From Thermosynechococcus sp. HN-54 (GTDB taxonomy: Bacteria > Cyanobacteriota > Cyanobacteriia > Thermosynechococcales > Thermosynechococcaceae): a stretch of 64,000 nucleotides of DNA. Position numbers and translations under genes: made by a program. Below, piece by piece: positions 28,157-37,600 of this stretch. The stretch is from NCBI RefSeq assembly GCF_023650955.1, contig NZ_CP098039.1:1-64000 (forward strand), read 5' to 3'. The notes under the pieces are model-generated. The model was not told where the DNA came from. It saw nothing but the letters and a program-made list of their open reading frames with translations, and made no database searches. Position 1 is the stretch's first letter. Each line of letters begins with the position of its first letter.

Positions 28157-29632
28157 ATGAGTCTCTTGACCCGCAGTCCTGATCTTGAGGTGGAACAACT
28201 GCCGCAGTTATTGCAGGCGGCTCGGTCTCGTTATTTGGCTGGGGAGCGATCGGCCGCTGTGATGAAGCCCCTCTCTCAAGCCCTGCGAGCCATCCTCGAG
28301 CGCAACATTGATGCCCAGCTTAGTCAACGCGGCGGCTATCTCCAACGCCTAGTGGAAGCCTATTTTCGTCTCTTTCCCCGCTGCCTAGAAAACCTGAGCC
28401 GCGATCAACTTCAACAGCAGGCGGTGCAAAAAACGGTACAGCGGCTACTGCAAATTCCTGCCACCGTCATTCAAGATGAGTACGATCGCCTGAATCGTGC
28501 TCAGTACAACCAGCCCCTCAAGCAACTGGTGCTTGCCTTTAGTCGTCCAGCGCTAGCCAACCGCAATCCCACCCCCGCACTGACCGAGGCCGAGTGTTTC
28601 CTTGCCTTTTTTATTCAGTGCCTGCGCCAAGAACTGGGAGCAACCGTTCTCCTTGCACCCCAATTTCGCAACGAGTACCGCGATTTGCTCCGTAGCGTGT
28701 GTTTGGCTAGTCCTGATCCGGAACAGTGCCAAAATAACCTCACGGGCTGGCTCTGGGAAGCGATGAAATCCTTTGATCCCCTCAAACCCTTTGGAGCCAC
28801 CGGCCATGGTCGTCCCACCTTTGAAGCATGGGTGCGCACAGTTATCAGCAACAAACTCGCAGATGAAAAACGCAAACTCCTCAAACGGGAGGCGGATGAA
28901 CTGCTCTTTTATGACAACCGCGCTCTCCAAGTTTTTCAGGATCGCTATCGAGCGGCTCCGCCTGAGATAAAGCGGGAAATTGATCCCCAAGCTTGCTGTC
29001 AGTTGATTACGATTGTGCAAACGGAGATTACCGATCCCCGCATCCGCGCTTCAACGGCTCGTTTGCGCCAGCAAATTGCCCAACTCTTGGGCTGGACGAT
29101 TGAATACACGCGGGAGACTCATCAACAGGTACGACGAATTCTCGGACGCTATGTCCAGTCCACCCGCTCTCTGAACATTTGCTCCACCGACAGCAACCAA
29201 GAGTGGATTGACAACTACCCCGATGCTCGCACCCTGCCAAGTGCCAATGGCCAAGGAGTGGAGTGCATGGTGGAGTTTCTCAATGATCCGCAGACGCCCA
29301 CGTGGGTCAGGGATTGGTGTGAGCGTCGCCGTACCCAAGCAGAAATTGCTCGCGAACTCTTTGTCAGCCAGCCCACGATTTCTCGCTGCCTTGGTCGTGA
29401 ATATCGCCTTTGGCTTTACCGTAAATTCTTTCAGGATCCCCAGATTCCGCAATGGATGAGGCGATGGTATGAAACCCAATCAATTCCGAGTCCCCACCAA
29501 CGACGGCAAGCCCGCCGTGAAATTCACCCTGACTATGCCCGTGGCACCTGCACAGCAAAACAAATCGATGAGCAAATAGAAGCCAAACTTGCCCAGTGGT
29601 GTGAGCTGAACGGCATTTACTACCTGCCCTAG
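28157..29632 (+). CDS. Sigma-70-like protein, cyanobacterial type
   Basis: 491 residues, soluble. Two parts look like sigma regions. Around residue 198, WLWEAMKSFDP...FEAWVRTVISNKLADEKRK resembles region 2 (core binding and -10 recognition). Near 393-415, RRTQAEIARELFVSQPTISRCLGRE is a helix-turn-helix like region 4. The rest, including a long N-terminal helical part and a C-terminal Arg-rich tail, is not recognisable. It may be an alternative sigma factor or a sigma-derived regulator. It is followed 41 bp later by a DUF1822 gene, a pairing I recall as recurrent in cyanobacteria. Confidence 0.6.
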   Translation: MSLLTRSPDLEVEQLPQLLQAARSRYLAGERSAAVMKPLSQALRAILERNIDAQLSQRGGYLQRLVEAYFRLFPRCLENLSRDQLQQQAVQKTVQRLLQIPATVIQDEYDRLNRAQYNQPLKQLVLAFSRPALANRNPTPALTEAECFLAFFIQCLRQELGATVLLAPQFRNEYRDLLRSVCLASPDPEQCQNNLTGWLWEAMKSFDPLKPFGATGHGRPTFEAWVRTVISNKLADEKRKLLKREADELLFYDNRALQVFQDRYRAAPPEIKREIDPQACCQLITIVQTEITDPRIRASTARLRQQIAQLLGWTIEYTRETHQQVRRILGRYVQSTRSLNICSTDSNQEWIDNYPDARTLPSANGQGVECMVEFLNDPQTPTWVRDWCERRRTQAEIARELFVSQPTISRCLGREYRLWLYRKFFQDPQIPQWMRRWYETQSIPSPHQRRQARREIHPDYARGTCTAKQIDEQIEAKLAQWCELNGIYYLP

Positions 29633-29673
29633 GCAGCCTCGCTTTTTCGTACTTGCTTTGGATAACGACAGCT

Positions 29674-30417
29674 ATGACTTCCTTTTTGGCACCGACGGTT
29701 CCCATTCGTTCCCTGATATTGGATGCCGCCCATGCGGTGCTTCAGGGATGTCGTCCCACTCGGCAACGGCAGGTGCTGCCCTATTTGGTTGCCCTCTATG
29801 CGTTCATTGACTGGTGGGAAAATGAGGGAGTTCCTAGCAAGCAGGATGATTTTGAGGAACTGTTAGACGCTCTCACGTTAAGTACCACATGGTGCGAGCG
29901 GCCAGAGGTTCTTGACCTTGTGAACATTGCGGATCTCAATTTGGAAGGGGTGCAGTTATCTATCTATCCTGTCGAGACGGCAGAGTCCCTGTGGATTCAT
30001 TGCCCGACATTTTTGGGGGTGATTAACGCCGATTTGGCGGTTGCTGTTGGTTTGGATCGCGATCGCCGTCAGGCACAGATGCTGGGTTTTTGCGATCGCC
30101 AGACGCTCTTGGACTACTGGCAACACCATCCAGCGGATGCCCAAGGCTATGGCACCTTCCCCCTAGAGCAACTACAACCCATCTTCTACTTGCCCGAGCA
30201 GATTAGCTTCCTCAATCCGCTACCCCAAAGTACACCGCTGGCCACCAAGGGCAATACCTACGGTCAACCCCTCGAAAATCTACCGCAGCTCCCGCAGCGC
30301 ACCGCTGTTGCTGAGCCTGAACGGCTACCCCTCGACAATGAAACCGCAATCCAGCGTCTCCTGCAAGCCCTCCAAGGCTATACTGAAACCTCAGAAATTT
30401 CCCTCTCCCAAGATTAG
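29674..30417 (+). CDS. DUF1822 family protein
   Basis: 247 residues from ATG 29674 (MTSFLAPT); a TTG 21 bp earlier is less likely. The region from ALYAFIDWWENEG through LNLEGVQLSIYPVE resembles the cyanobacterial DUF1822 family, which has no known biochemical activity. No membrane segment. The C-terminal part is Pro/Gln-rich. Directly downstream of the sigma-like gene, so a regulatory partnership is inferred. Its TAG overlaps the opposing GNAT gene's stop by four bases. Confidence 0.65.
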   Translation: MTSFLAPTVPIRSLILDAAHAVLQGCRPTRQRQVLPYLVALYAFIDWWENEGVPSKQDDFEELLDALTLSTTWCERPEVLDLVNIADLNLEGVQLSIYPVETAESLWIHCPTFLGVINADLAVAVGLDRDRRQAQMLGFCDRQTLLDYWQHHPADAQGYGTFPLEQLQPIFYLPEQISFLNPLPQSTPLATKGNTYGQPLENLPQLPQRTAVAEPERLPLDNETAIQRLLQALQGYTETSEISLSQD

Positions 30418-31556
30418 GATTGGGCTTCTGGGGGCGACGTGTTTTCGGGGGGATGCTCGTGGTAGTAGGCCTGTGCTCCCTCTTTGGTATTAATCTGACC
30501 CGGTTGAGGACGGCGATGGGTTTGCAGGCCTTGGAGGACTTCTGATAAGGTCAAGCCTTCCGGCAGGGGCGATCGCACTTCCCGTACCTTGTGCCACACC
30601 GAGCGCGACATCATTAAACTGCGGCGGATAGGCTCAGCCCAGCGTTCAAGGTAGGCTTCTCGCTCCCCTTGGTAATCCGTCGAAGACAGCAGTAGAGGTA
30701 CGGGCGAATAGGCCTGCACCAAGCGAGCAATGTGGGTTAGTACCCTTGGATACAGATTTGTATAGGCAGGATGCACCGTTAAGTCTAGCCAGTGGGGCGT
30801 GTGTCCATCTTGGCTGGTATGGAGTGTGTAGGAGGCGATCGCCACCTTCCGCTGCGGTTCAAACACGTAGGCACGATGCACTTGTACCTGTTGTGACCAA
30901 CTGGCCAAACCGTGGTGTAGCCAATCCAAAAGACTCGTTTGAAAGTCCCGATAATGGCGATTAAAGACTTGGCGCACCAATGCCGGCATCGACATCGTAT
31001 CCAACTCATGTAGCAACCGTGCATCGGCATTCGTGACCTTGAGCAAATTAGGCAAGCAAGGCGTGCCCTGTGCCAGTTCTGCCAACTGATCCGCTGAAAT
31101 CTGCCAGTAGGTGAGATGTGCCAAGGGTTGAAAGCCATTTTGGCGGTAGAGGTCTAGTGCCTCACGGTGGTCAATATTGATTTCCACCATCCACGTACGG
31201 GCTTCCACAAGGGTACTAAAACAGTGGCGTAGGAGTTGTGTACCCACCTCCGTAAACTCTTGGGCGGCCAATTGCTGCACCTGCCATGTGGTGCGACTTT
31301 CATTAAAGGGAGCCACCTGCACAACGCCTAACACTTGGTTGTCCCGCTCCGCAACATAGATGCGCTGCTTGCTCATCCCCGTTAGCCACTGCAGGAGATG
31401 CAGCGGTGAGGTCATCAGTCCGCCCGCCAAGGACGGCAGACCAAAAGGCTGATCGTGTACCCCTTCATGGCACAGCCGCTGTTCCACCACCTCCACATCC
31501 CGATAGGTCAAGGGACGGATAATCAAATCACCAGTGGGGGGCAAGTCGGAAACCAT
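30414..31556 (-). CDS. GNAT-type N-acetyltransferase domain protein
   Basis: 380 residues. The first half reads as an acetyltransferase: IRPLTYRDVEVVEQRL, then VAERDNQVLGVVQVAPF, GTQLLRHCFSTLVEARTWMVEINIDHREALDLYRQNGFQPLAHLTYW. The last is the CoA-binding helix and terminal strand of the GNAT fold. The second half repeats a similar strand-helix pattern (KVAIASYTLHTSQ...LDLTVHPAYTNLYPRVLTHI) and may be a degenerate second GNAT domain. Substrate unknown. Ends tail-to-tail with the DUF1822 gene. Confidence 0.75.
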   Translation of the reverse strand: MVSDLPPTGDLIIRPLTYRDVEVVEQRLCHEGVHDQPFGLPSLAGGLMTSPLHLLQWLTGMSKQRIYVAERDNQVLGVVQVAPFNESRTTWQVQQLAAQEFTEVGTQLLRHCFSTLVEARTWMVEINIDHREALDLYRQNGFQPLAHLTYWQISADQLAELAQGTPCLPNLLKVTNADARLLHELDTMSMPALVRQVFNRHYRDFQTSLLDWLHHGLASWSQQVQVHRAYVFEPQRKVAIASYTLHTSQDGHTPHWLDLTVHPAYTNLYPRVLTHIARLVQAYSPVPLLLSSTDYQGEREAYLERWAEPIRRSLMMSRSVWHKVREVRSPLPEGLTLSEVLQGLQTHRRPQPGQINTKEGAQAYYHEHPPENTSPPEAQS

Positions 31557-31661
31557 TAGCGGGCACCAATCACTACCTCTATCTTAAGGACTCCAGCCTC
31601 AAAATAAAGGGGCGATGCCCAACGACAACCGCCCCAGCAAGATACATTGTGCAAAATTGCC

Positions 31662-31997
<336 letters not shown>

Positions 31998-32156
31998 TCA
32001 CGCTCCAATTTAGATACTAGGGGAAAACCTCAGCCTTGATGGTTGGATTCAAGTCACTCTTTGTATCGTTTTCGTAATTTGAGGCTCCCAAGGTATCTGA
32101 AATACTTATAGACATTGAACTCTATGGCGAAAATTAAACAAACTCGATAGCATGAG

Positions 32157-35100
32157 CTACTCCCCCACTCGATGCCGTGGTGGCACAACCATCTCCCCTG
32201 TCCGATACCGATTTACCATTGCAGCTAGCGCCTTCTCCATCTCGCGGCTAAACCGTTGCGGGTTCCACAGGGGCGCATGGCGCTTAGCCTGCCGCAGTTT
32301 CCAGCTCACCCGCTGTCGCAGTTCTGGCTCTGTTCCAAAACGAATCCCCCAATTCACATACTCCTCATCATTGAAGGCAATCCCCTCCTCAACCCCGACA
32401 TTTTTCAGGAAGGTGTAGGTGTGACGCGCTACAAACTGCTGACCCACCTTCGTAACAATCGGCACCTCTAACCACAGGGCTTCGAGACTCATTGCCCCAC
32501 CTGCATAGGGATAGGTGTCGAGTACCACATCTACATCGTAGAGATTGGCGCGGTGGATCTCGCTTGGATTTGGGGTCAGAAAATAAAGTTTGTTAAGGTC
32601 AAAGCCATAAGCTTCCGCAACACTGCGGCACCACTCTTCAAAAACCGAGCTGCTAGCATGGTACTTGATAATGAGTACGGCATTAGGAACTGCTTCAACA
32701 ATGGCAAATTGCAGCTTAAGCATTTCTGGTTGAATTTTGCTAGCTCGCTGGGCACAGAGAAAGATTACTGTATCGGCACTCAGCCCCAATTGATCGCGAA
32801 TTCCTGTTTTATTAGCGACCTCATAGCCATCAAGGGAGAGATAACAAGCCGGCAGTCGCCACAGCGTCTCTGTATACCATGCTTGCGCCCCCTCAGGGAG
32901 AATGTAGGGGTCAACAATAAAGTAATCTACTGTTGGTATTCCGCTAGCATCAAAACCTACCCATGTTGCTTGTACAGGCGCTGGCTTCAGATGGAGAGCC
33001 ATCCAAGACATATCAATAGTGCAGCTATCAAGGTCAATCAAGACATCCAAGTCGTCATCATGTATGATAGTAGCAATTTTTTCTGGATCAGGTTCCGTAA
33101 GAGGTCGAAAGTAATCAAAAGAAGCCTTGAACCATTCACGCATGCTATCAGATGATTCTTTTCTGTACTCAATGCTGTAGGCGTATAATGTAAGGGTATC
33201 TCTATTGCGCATGCGGATAAAAGAGCGGATTTGATTTCCAGCGGGATGTGTTTTGAAACAAACACCAATAAAGCCCACTTTTATTTTTTCAAGTTTAGAA
33301 ATGTTGTATAAGGAACTTTTCTTTATGCGTTGATACTTATCAAGCTGGTAAAAGAGAGGAACTTTTTCCTGAGCTAATTGGTTTCTGTGGTTGAAAATTG
33401 GTTTTAGAAAATCTGGCTGATCAATATGATGTGTTAATGCAAAATAAGAAGAAACGGTATAAAACAAAGTAGGAAGAGTAATATTCTCGCTATTTAAATG
33501 TTCATAATAGCTATTAAAATTATCAATGTTATCTAGCCACTGCCTGCACAAATAATCAATTTCTTGCAACAACTTTATATTGTATTTATAAGTCTGCAAA
33601 ACTTCTATTTTACGGGTCAAGGCCAAATCTTTACCAATTGGAGTTAAATTCAAGGAATCTTCTAGAAGTGAGTTAACACACACTAACGCTAGCTCTGGTG
33701 ACTTTGACCTAATGAGAGCTGAAGCCAGAAAATGATAGGCAGCAAAGTCAACCACTGAGATTTTCATATAGGTTTTCGCTATACTTTTTGCGATTTTCTC
33801 TGGATTATTTAAGATCAGCTCAAATAGCAAATGGCTCATTTCTTTTTGTAAGTTTAGCTGCTCTGCCCAGTTTTCGATCAATTTATTAGTTTCTTCATCA
33901 ATTTCATAATCAACTAATAGTTTTCTTAATATTTCTAAAACAAATATTTTATCATCTTCTGTTATTTCACTATTTTCAAAGCGAACACTGTTCAAACTAC
34001 TAATCAGAGACTTAATATCATCAGGCGGTAAAGATAGTTTAATAAATAAATCCAAAAGAGTAGCGGATGTTTCAAGAGTAGCTTGGAACTCATAAGCATA
34101 GCTCGCAAAAGCAAATCTATTTTCCAATGAAAACTTTTCATAATTTGCTAAATTAATTAAGATTTTAGACCAATTATGACTAGCATTAAGATACTGCTCC
34201 TCAGGATATTCAGTCATACAGAGAGACCATAACAATTGTGCTTCTGTTTCTTTTCCTTGTAGAATGTACGCAGCACCTTGATATGCAAACCAAACAGAAT
34301 CTTCGGGAAATTTCTCAATCAACTGAATACAAGTATCAATAACTAGTTGATAGTGCCCACTTTTAAGGTGAAATTCAAGACGGCTTTTCCAACTCTCAGC
34401 AGTTAATATAACAGGTTGACTATTTATTAAGGACTCTAAGCAATTGATCCACTCATCTGCACGACGTTGCCAAGTATAGTGATCATGGATATATTCGACC
34501 TGACTTCGTAAATGACTTTCTAACTTGATATGATTCTCTGGGCAGTAGAATCGCTCTACAATTCGTGCTAGAGCCTGACCATACCTTGCTTGGTAAGTTG
34601 GCCAGTCAGTTGTGAATTCCACCAATTCTGCAAAGCCTGCTGTTGTTTCTGGAAGTGCACCTAGTGTAGATGTAACAATAAAGCAACCACTAGCCATTGC
34701 TTCAAGGGCAGAAATACAGGAAGTTTCAGGAAAAGTATTGGGATAACTTAAAATAGCAATCTTCTTTAAGGCTTCCGCTAATGTTCTTTGGGAACACGAG
34801 CCATGGTAGTTGACTCCTGGAAGATTTTTGAATTTTTCATAGAGTGCCTGCCACCTGTCTTCGGCAGGGCTGACTTGATAAACATTCATACTAGAGTAAA
34901 CTTGTAACTCTAGATTTGGGTACCTCTGGTACAGCCTTGGATAAATCTCTAATAACTGCTCTAGTCCACGAAAAGGGGTACTTGTGTAAGCAAGCCTTAT
35001 GTTAGGTAGCTTTTGTTCTAAGATGGATTCTTCTGGAGAAAATAGATGTTCAAAATACGGGCTAACTGCATTACGTAAGACAACGAGCAGGTCAGGCTCA

Positions 35101-35540
35101 AGCTTAAACTTAGTTAGGTATTGCTGCCGCTGCCATTCGCTGACAACAACAATACGATCTATTAAAGATACAACTACAGGATCACTTAAGTCTTGCACTC
35201 CTGGTTGATCAACGTGATGCTGCGTCCACAAAACCAAGCTAGTACTTGTGGGTAGTACTGTTCGTAAATCTTGAATAGAAGAAGTGCTGTTGAGCACAAT
35301 ACAAACATCAGGTTGAATAAAAGTCAAAGTTGCCTTAGAAAGAGCAGATAGTGGTAGATGGAGAATTCCATCAACAACAGCTATCTTTTGACAGTTATTA
35401 GCTAGAAAGACCTCCTGCCCTTTCTCATGGAGGGTAGATAGCAAGTAGCAGAGTGCCGATTGTGATCCTCCCAAAGGATCTTTTTTTGGTGTCTCAACTG
35501 TATAAGAGAGTGATGAAGGATCAACGAACAGTAAGCGCAT
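32157..35540 (-). CDS. Double glycosyltransferase: GT4-like, TPR-like middle, GT41 (OGT/SPINDLY)-like
   Basis: 1127 residues. Residues 1 to about 370 resemble a GT4 retaining glycosyltransferase (GLEQLLEIYPRLYQRYP, then PETSCISALEAMASG with the acidic donor-site motif). Residues about 375-740 are helical and TPR-like. From about 745 the protein resembles bacterial O-GlcNAc transferases (GT41): GFIGVCFKTHPAGNQIRSF with the HP motif, PAPVQATWVGFDASGIPTVDYFIVD, RASKIQPEM with the candidate donor Lys, and LDTYPYAGGAMSLEAL. DNA coding for the middle is strikingly AT-rich, while the 3' end is not. Next gene upstream is a pilin, so surface or pilin glycosylation is a fair inference. Confidence 0.82.
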   Translation of the reverse strand: MRLLFVDPSSLSYTVETPKKDPLGGSQSALCYLLSTLHEKGQEVFLANNCQKIAVVDGILHLPLSALSKATLTFIQPDVCIVLNSTSSIQDLRTVLPTSTSLVLWTQHHVDQPGVQDLSDPVVVSLIDRIVVVSEWQRQQYLTKFKLEPDLLVVLRNAVSPYFEHLFSPEESILEQKLPNIRLAYTSTPFRGLEQLLEIYPRLYQRYPNLELQVYSSMNVYQVSPAEDRWQALYEKFKNLPGVNYHGSCSQRTLAEALKKIAILSYPNTFPETSCISALEAMASGCFIVTSTLGALPETTAGFAELVEFTTDWPTYQARYGQALARIVERFYCPENHIKLESHLRSQVEYIHDHYTWQRRADEWINCLESLINSQPVILTAESWKSRLEFHLKSGHYQLVIDTCIQLIEKFPEDSVWFAYQGAAYILQGKETEAQLLWSLCMTEYPEEQYLNASHNWSKILINLANYEKFSLENRFAFASYAYEFQATLETSATLLDLFIKLSLPPDDIKSLISSLNSVRFENSEITEDDKIFVLEILRKLLVDYEIDEETNKLIENWAEQLNLQKEMSHLLFELILNNPEKIAKSIAKTYMKISVVDFAAYHFLASALIRSKSPELALVCVNSLLEDSLNLTPIGKDLALTRKIEVLQTYKYNIKLLQEIDYLCRQWLDNIDNFNSYYEHLNSENITLPTLFYTVSSYFALTHHIDQPDFLKPIFNHRNQLAQEKVPLFYQLDKYQRIKKSSLYNISKLEKIKVGFIGVCFKTHPAGNQIRSFIRMRNRDTLTLYAYSIEYRKESSDSMREWFKASFDYFRPLTEPDPEKIATIIHDDDLDVLIDLDSCTIDMSWMALHLKPAPVQATWVGFDASGIPTVDYFIVDPYILPEGAQAWYTETLWRLPACYLSLDGYEVANKTGIRDQLGLSADTVIFLCAQRASKIQPEMLKLQFAIVEAVPNAVLIIKYHASSSVFEEWCRSVAEAYGFDLNKLYFLTPNPSEIHRANLYDVDVVLDTYPYAGGAMSLEALWLEVPIVTKVGQQFVARHTYTFLKNVGVEEGIAFNDEEYVNWGIRFGTEPELRQRVSWKLRQAKRHAPLWNPQRFSREMEKALAAMVNRYRTGEMVVPPRHRVGE

Positions 35541-35574
35541 AGATATTACTAAGTAGTGGTAAACATATGATAAA

Positions 35575-35603
35575 CAAAAAAGCTAGGAAAAATATTCCTA
35601 GCT
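35575..35603 (-). terminator. Rho-independent terminator of the pilin gene
   Basis: On the minus strand, AGCTAGGAA, loop TATTT, TTCCTAGCT, followed by TTTTTG. A perfect 9-bp stem with a T-run, 42 bp after the pilin stop. It should separate the pilin message from the glycosyltransferase gene, apart from read-through. Confidence 0.85.
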
Positions 35604-35644
35604 AAGCTTAAGAGTTATTTTATTCTTGACTGGTTTAACTAGCT

Positions 35645-36103
35645 TTAGGTGCAGTTAGTTGGTGCATTATTGTTACTACCTGTTACCACAGTTGCACTTG
35701 TCGTGCCGGTAGTAGCAGTAACGCAGCCTTGAACACCTGTACCAGCAGTGTCAGTGGCAGTGAGAGAAATTTGTGCTGTTGTCGGGTTGCCACCAGCCAT
35801 GGATACACTATATCCATCAACAGCAGTAATGGAGGTACCTACACCCAATTCAGTTACGTTGTTAGCAAAGGCGGTCTTCTCCAGACGATAGGCCTGCTGA
35901 GCACGGTTGACGGCACCAGCCGCGTTTTTGGCAGCAGATAGGCGGGCTTTGGCGGCTTGGTTGAGCATGGAGGGCAGGGCAATGGCGGCCAAAATACCGA
36001 TGATGATGACCACCACCAGTAGTTCAATTAGGGTGAAGCCTTCGTTGGCTTTTTTCTTGGCCAGCAGGTGCTGGAGGAATTTCGCTTTCAGTTCGGTTTT
36101 CAT
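35645..36103 (-). CDS. pilA: Type IV major-pilin-like protein
   Basis: Prepilin of 152 residues. A basic 22-residue leader ends at Gly22, cleaved before Phe23 by PilD. The mature N-terminus FTLIELLVVVIIIGILAAIALP has Glu at +5 for pilus assembly, in a hydrophobic stalk. The globular part is rich in Ser/Thr and has two cysteines near the C-terminus (VQGCVT and PTNCT) that can close the D-region loop. Pili drive twitching phototaxis and DNA uptake in Thermosynechococcus. The many Ser/Thr sites and the neighbouring glycosyltransferase make O-glycosylation plausible. Confidence 0.92.
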   Translation of the reverse strand: MKTELKAKFLQHLLAKKKANEGFTLIELLVVVIIIGILAAIALPSMLNQAAKARLSAAKNAAGAVNRAQQAYRLEKTAFANNVTELGVGTSITAVDGYSVSMAGGNPTTAQISLTATDTAGTGVQGCVTATTGTTSATVVTGSNNNAPTNCT

Positions 36104-36568
36104 ATTGTTGAGACTCCTTAGGTCAAGACATATTCGCCTCTAGCAATCAACATACCCACCTTCTGCGACAAAATTAACACCCCTGCTAAAAATTTCCTTT
36201 ACTCCCTCCGATGAGCTTCAGGAAGGGCAGAGAAACAGCGTAGCTGATGATGTGGCTAGGTACACTCCCTTCAACTATGATTCATCGAGCAACGCAATCT
36301 GAGCTTGTCTAGGTTCCTGCGGCCATTCAAGGGGGCTATTTGTGTTGGCACAGTCGGCAGATGGCGTGGCGATTCTCAACGAGCCGCAGTTTCAGCCCCG
36401 CGCATGGTAAGGCAAGGGAATTCTCTTCTGAGGTGTGGGAGCGATCACCCCCTACGGTATGATTGTAGGGTTAAACTCTGTGAATCGCAGGCAACACCTG
36501 ACTTCAATAGGGCTTGCTGAGCGAGTCTTCCAGAGCCATTGAAAATGATTGGAATTACACATTTTAGG
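36104..36568. other. Long GC-rich spacer between pilA and hemE
   Basis: 465 bp upstream of both divergent genes. It contains a long-range inverted repeat CTGCGGC (36317-36323) / GCCGCAG (36383-36389) and a TATGAT (36458-36463) that could be a -10 for hemE. A 71-codon plus-strand frame has no protein character. The composition is unlike the AT-rich spacers elsewhere, so a structured leader or small RNA is possible; it matches neither 4.5S RNA nor Yfr1 that I can see. Confidence 0.45.
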
Positions 36569-37600
36569 ATGACCACCCCTTTACTTCTACGTGCTGCCCG
36601 TGGTGAAAGTGTTGAGCGTCCCCCCATCTGGCTGATGCGGCAGGCTGGACGCTACATGAAGGTCTATCGTGACCTGCGCGATCGCTACCCCTCCTTTCGC
36701 GAGCGATCGGAAATTCCTGAACTCGCCATTGAAATTTCGCTCCAACCTTTCCGTGCTTTTGCTCCCGACGGCGTGATTCTCTTTTCGGATATTCTTACGC
36801 CCTTGCCGGGGATTGGTATTCCCTTTGACATTGTTGAGAGTAAAGGCCCAATCATCGATCCACCGATCCGCACCCTTGAGCAGGTGCAACAACTCCATCC
36901 CTTGGAAGTGGAGGCGGCTTGTCCCTTTATTCGTCCGATTCTCGCGACCCTGCGCCAAGAGGTGGGCGATCGCGCCACGGTGCTGGGATTTGCCGGTGCC
37001 CCTTGGACCCTTGCGGCCTACGCCATTGAGGGCAAAAGCTCCAAGGACTACATTGAAATTAAAACCATGGCCTACCGCGAGCCAGACCTGCTCCACAAGT
37101 TCCTGAACCATTTGGCCACTGCAATTGCCGACTACCTGTGCTATCAAATTGACTGTGGTGCTCAGGTGGTGCAGCTCTTTGATTCGTGGGCAGGTCAACT
37201 CAGCCGCCGGGACTACGATACCTTTGCCTTCCCCTACCAAAAGCAGGTGATACAACAGGTCAAGGCCGTCTATCCCGATGTGCCCATCATCCTCTACATC
37301 AATGGCAGTGCGGCAGTTGTAGATCGCATGGCGGCAGCGGGGGTGGACATCGTCAGCCTTGATTGGACCGTGGATATTGGCACGATTCGGCAGCAGTTTC
37401 CTGCCAGTGTTGGCCTTCAGGGAAATTTAGACCCCGTGATGCTCTTTGCCCCGCAGCCGGTGCTCAAGGAACGTGCTTTGGAGATTATTGAAGCGGGTCG
37501 CAAGGGCAAATATATCTTTAACCTTGGCCATGGCGTTCTCCAAGGAACCCCTGAGGAGAATGTGGGTTTTCTCTTTGATCTGGTGAAGTCCCTCGGCTAA
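36569..37600 (+). CDS. hemE: Uroporphyrinogen III decarboxylase
   Basis: Decarboxylates the four acetate side chains of uroporphyrinogen III to give coproporphyrinogen III, the common step to heme, chlorophyll and bilins. ATG 36569 gives 343 residues ([13 protein letters not shown]). In-frame TTG 36539 and ATG 36545 would add residues absent from the family. Signatures: [14 protein letters not shown] (about 17-30), [12 protein letters not shown] with the catalytic Asp, [16 protein letters not shown], and [16 protein letters not shown]. The stop TAA overlaps the next ATG by one base. Confidence 0.96.
   Translation: MTTPLLLRAARGESVERPPIWLMRQAGRYMKVYRDLRDRYPSFRERSEIPELAIEISLQPFRAFAPDGVILFSDILTPLPGIGIPFDIVESKGPIIDPPIRTLEQVQQLHPLEVEAACPFIRPILATLRQEVGDRATVLGFAGAPWTLAAYAIEGKSSKDYIEIKTMAYREPDLLHKFLNHLATAIADYLCYQIDCGAQVVQLFDSWAGQLSRRDYDTFAFPYQKQVIQQVKAVYPDVPIILYINGSAAVVDRMAAAGVDIVSLDWTVDIGTIRQQFPASVGLQGNLDPVMLFAPQPVLKERALEIIEAGRKGKYIFNLGHGVLQGTPEENVGFLFDLVKSLG

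Noticed and set aside
36300-36440. 4.5S (SRP) RNA in the pilA-hemE spacer
   Set aside because: The conserved SRP tetraloop region is missing; only a generic inverted repeat is visible.
36305-36520. 71-codon plus-strand frame before hemE
   Set aside because: Composition is not protein-like, and it occupies the region with the inverted repeat.
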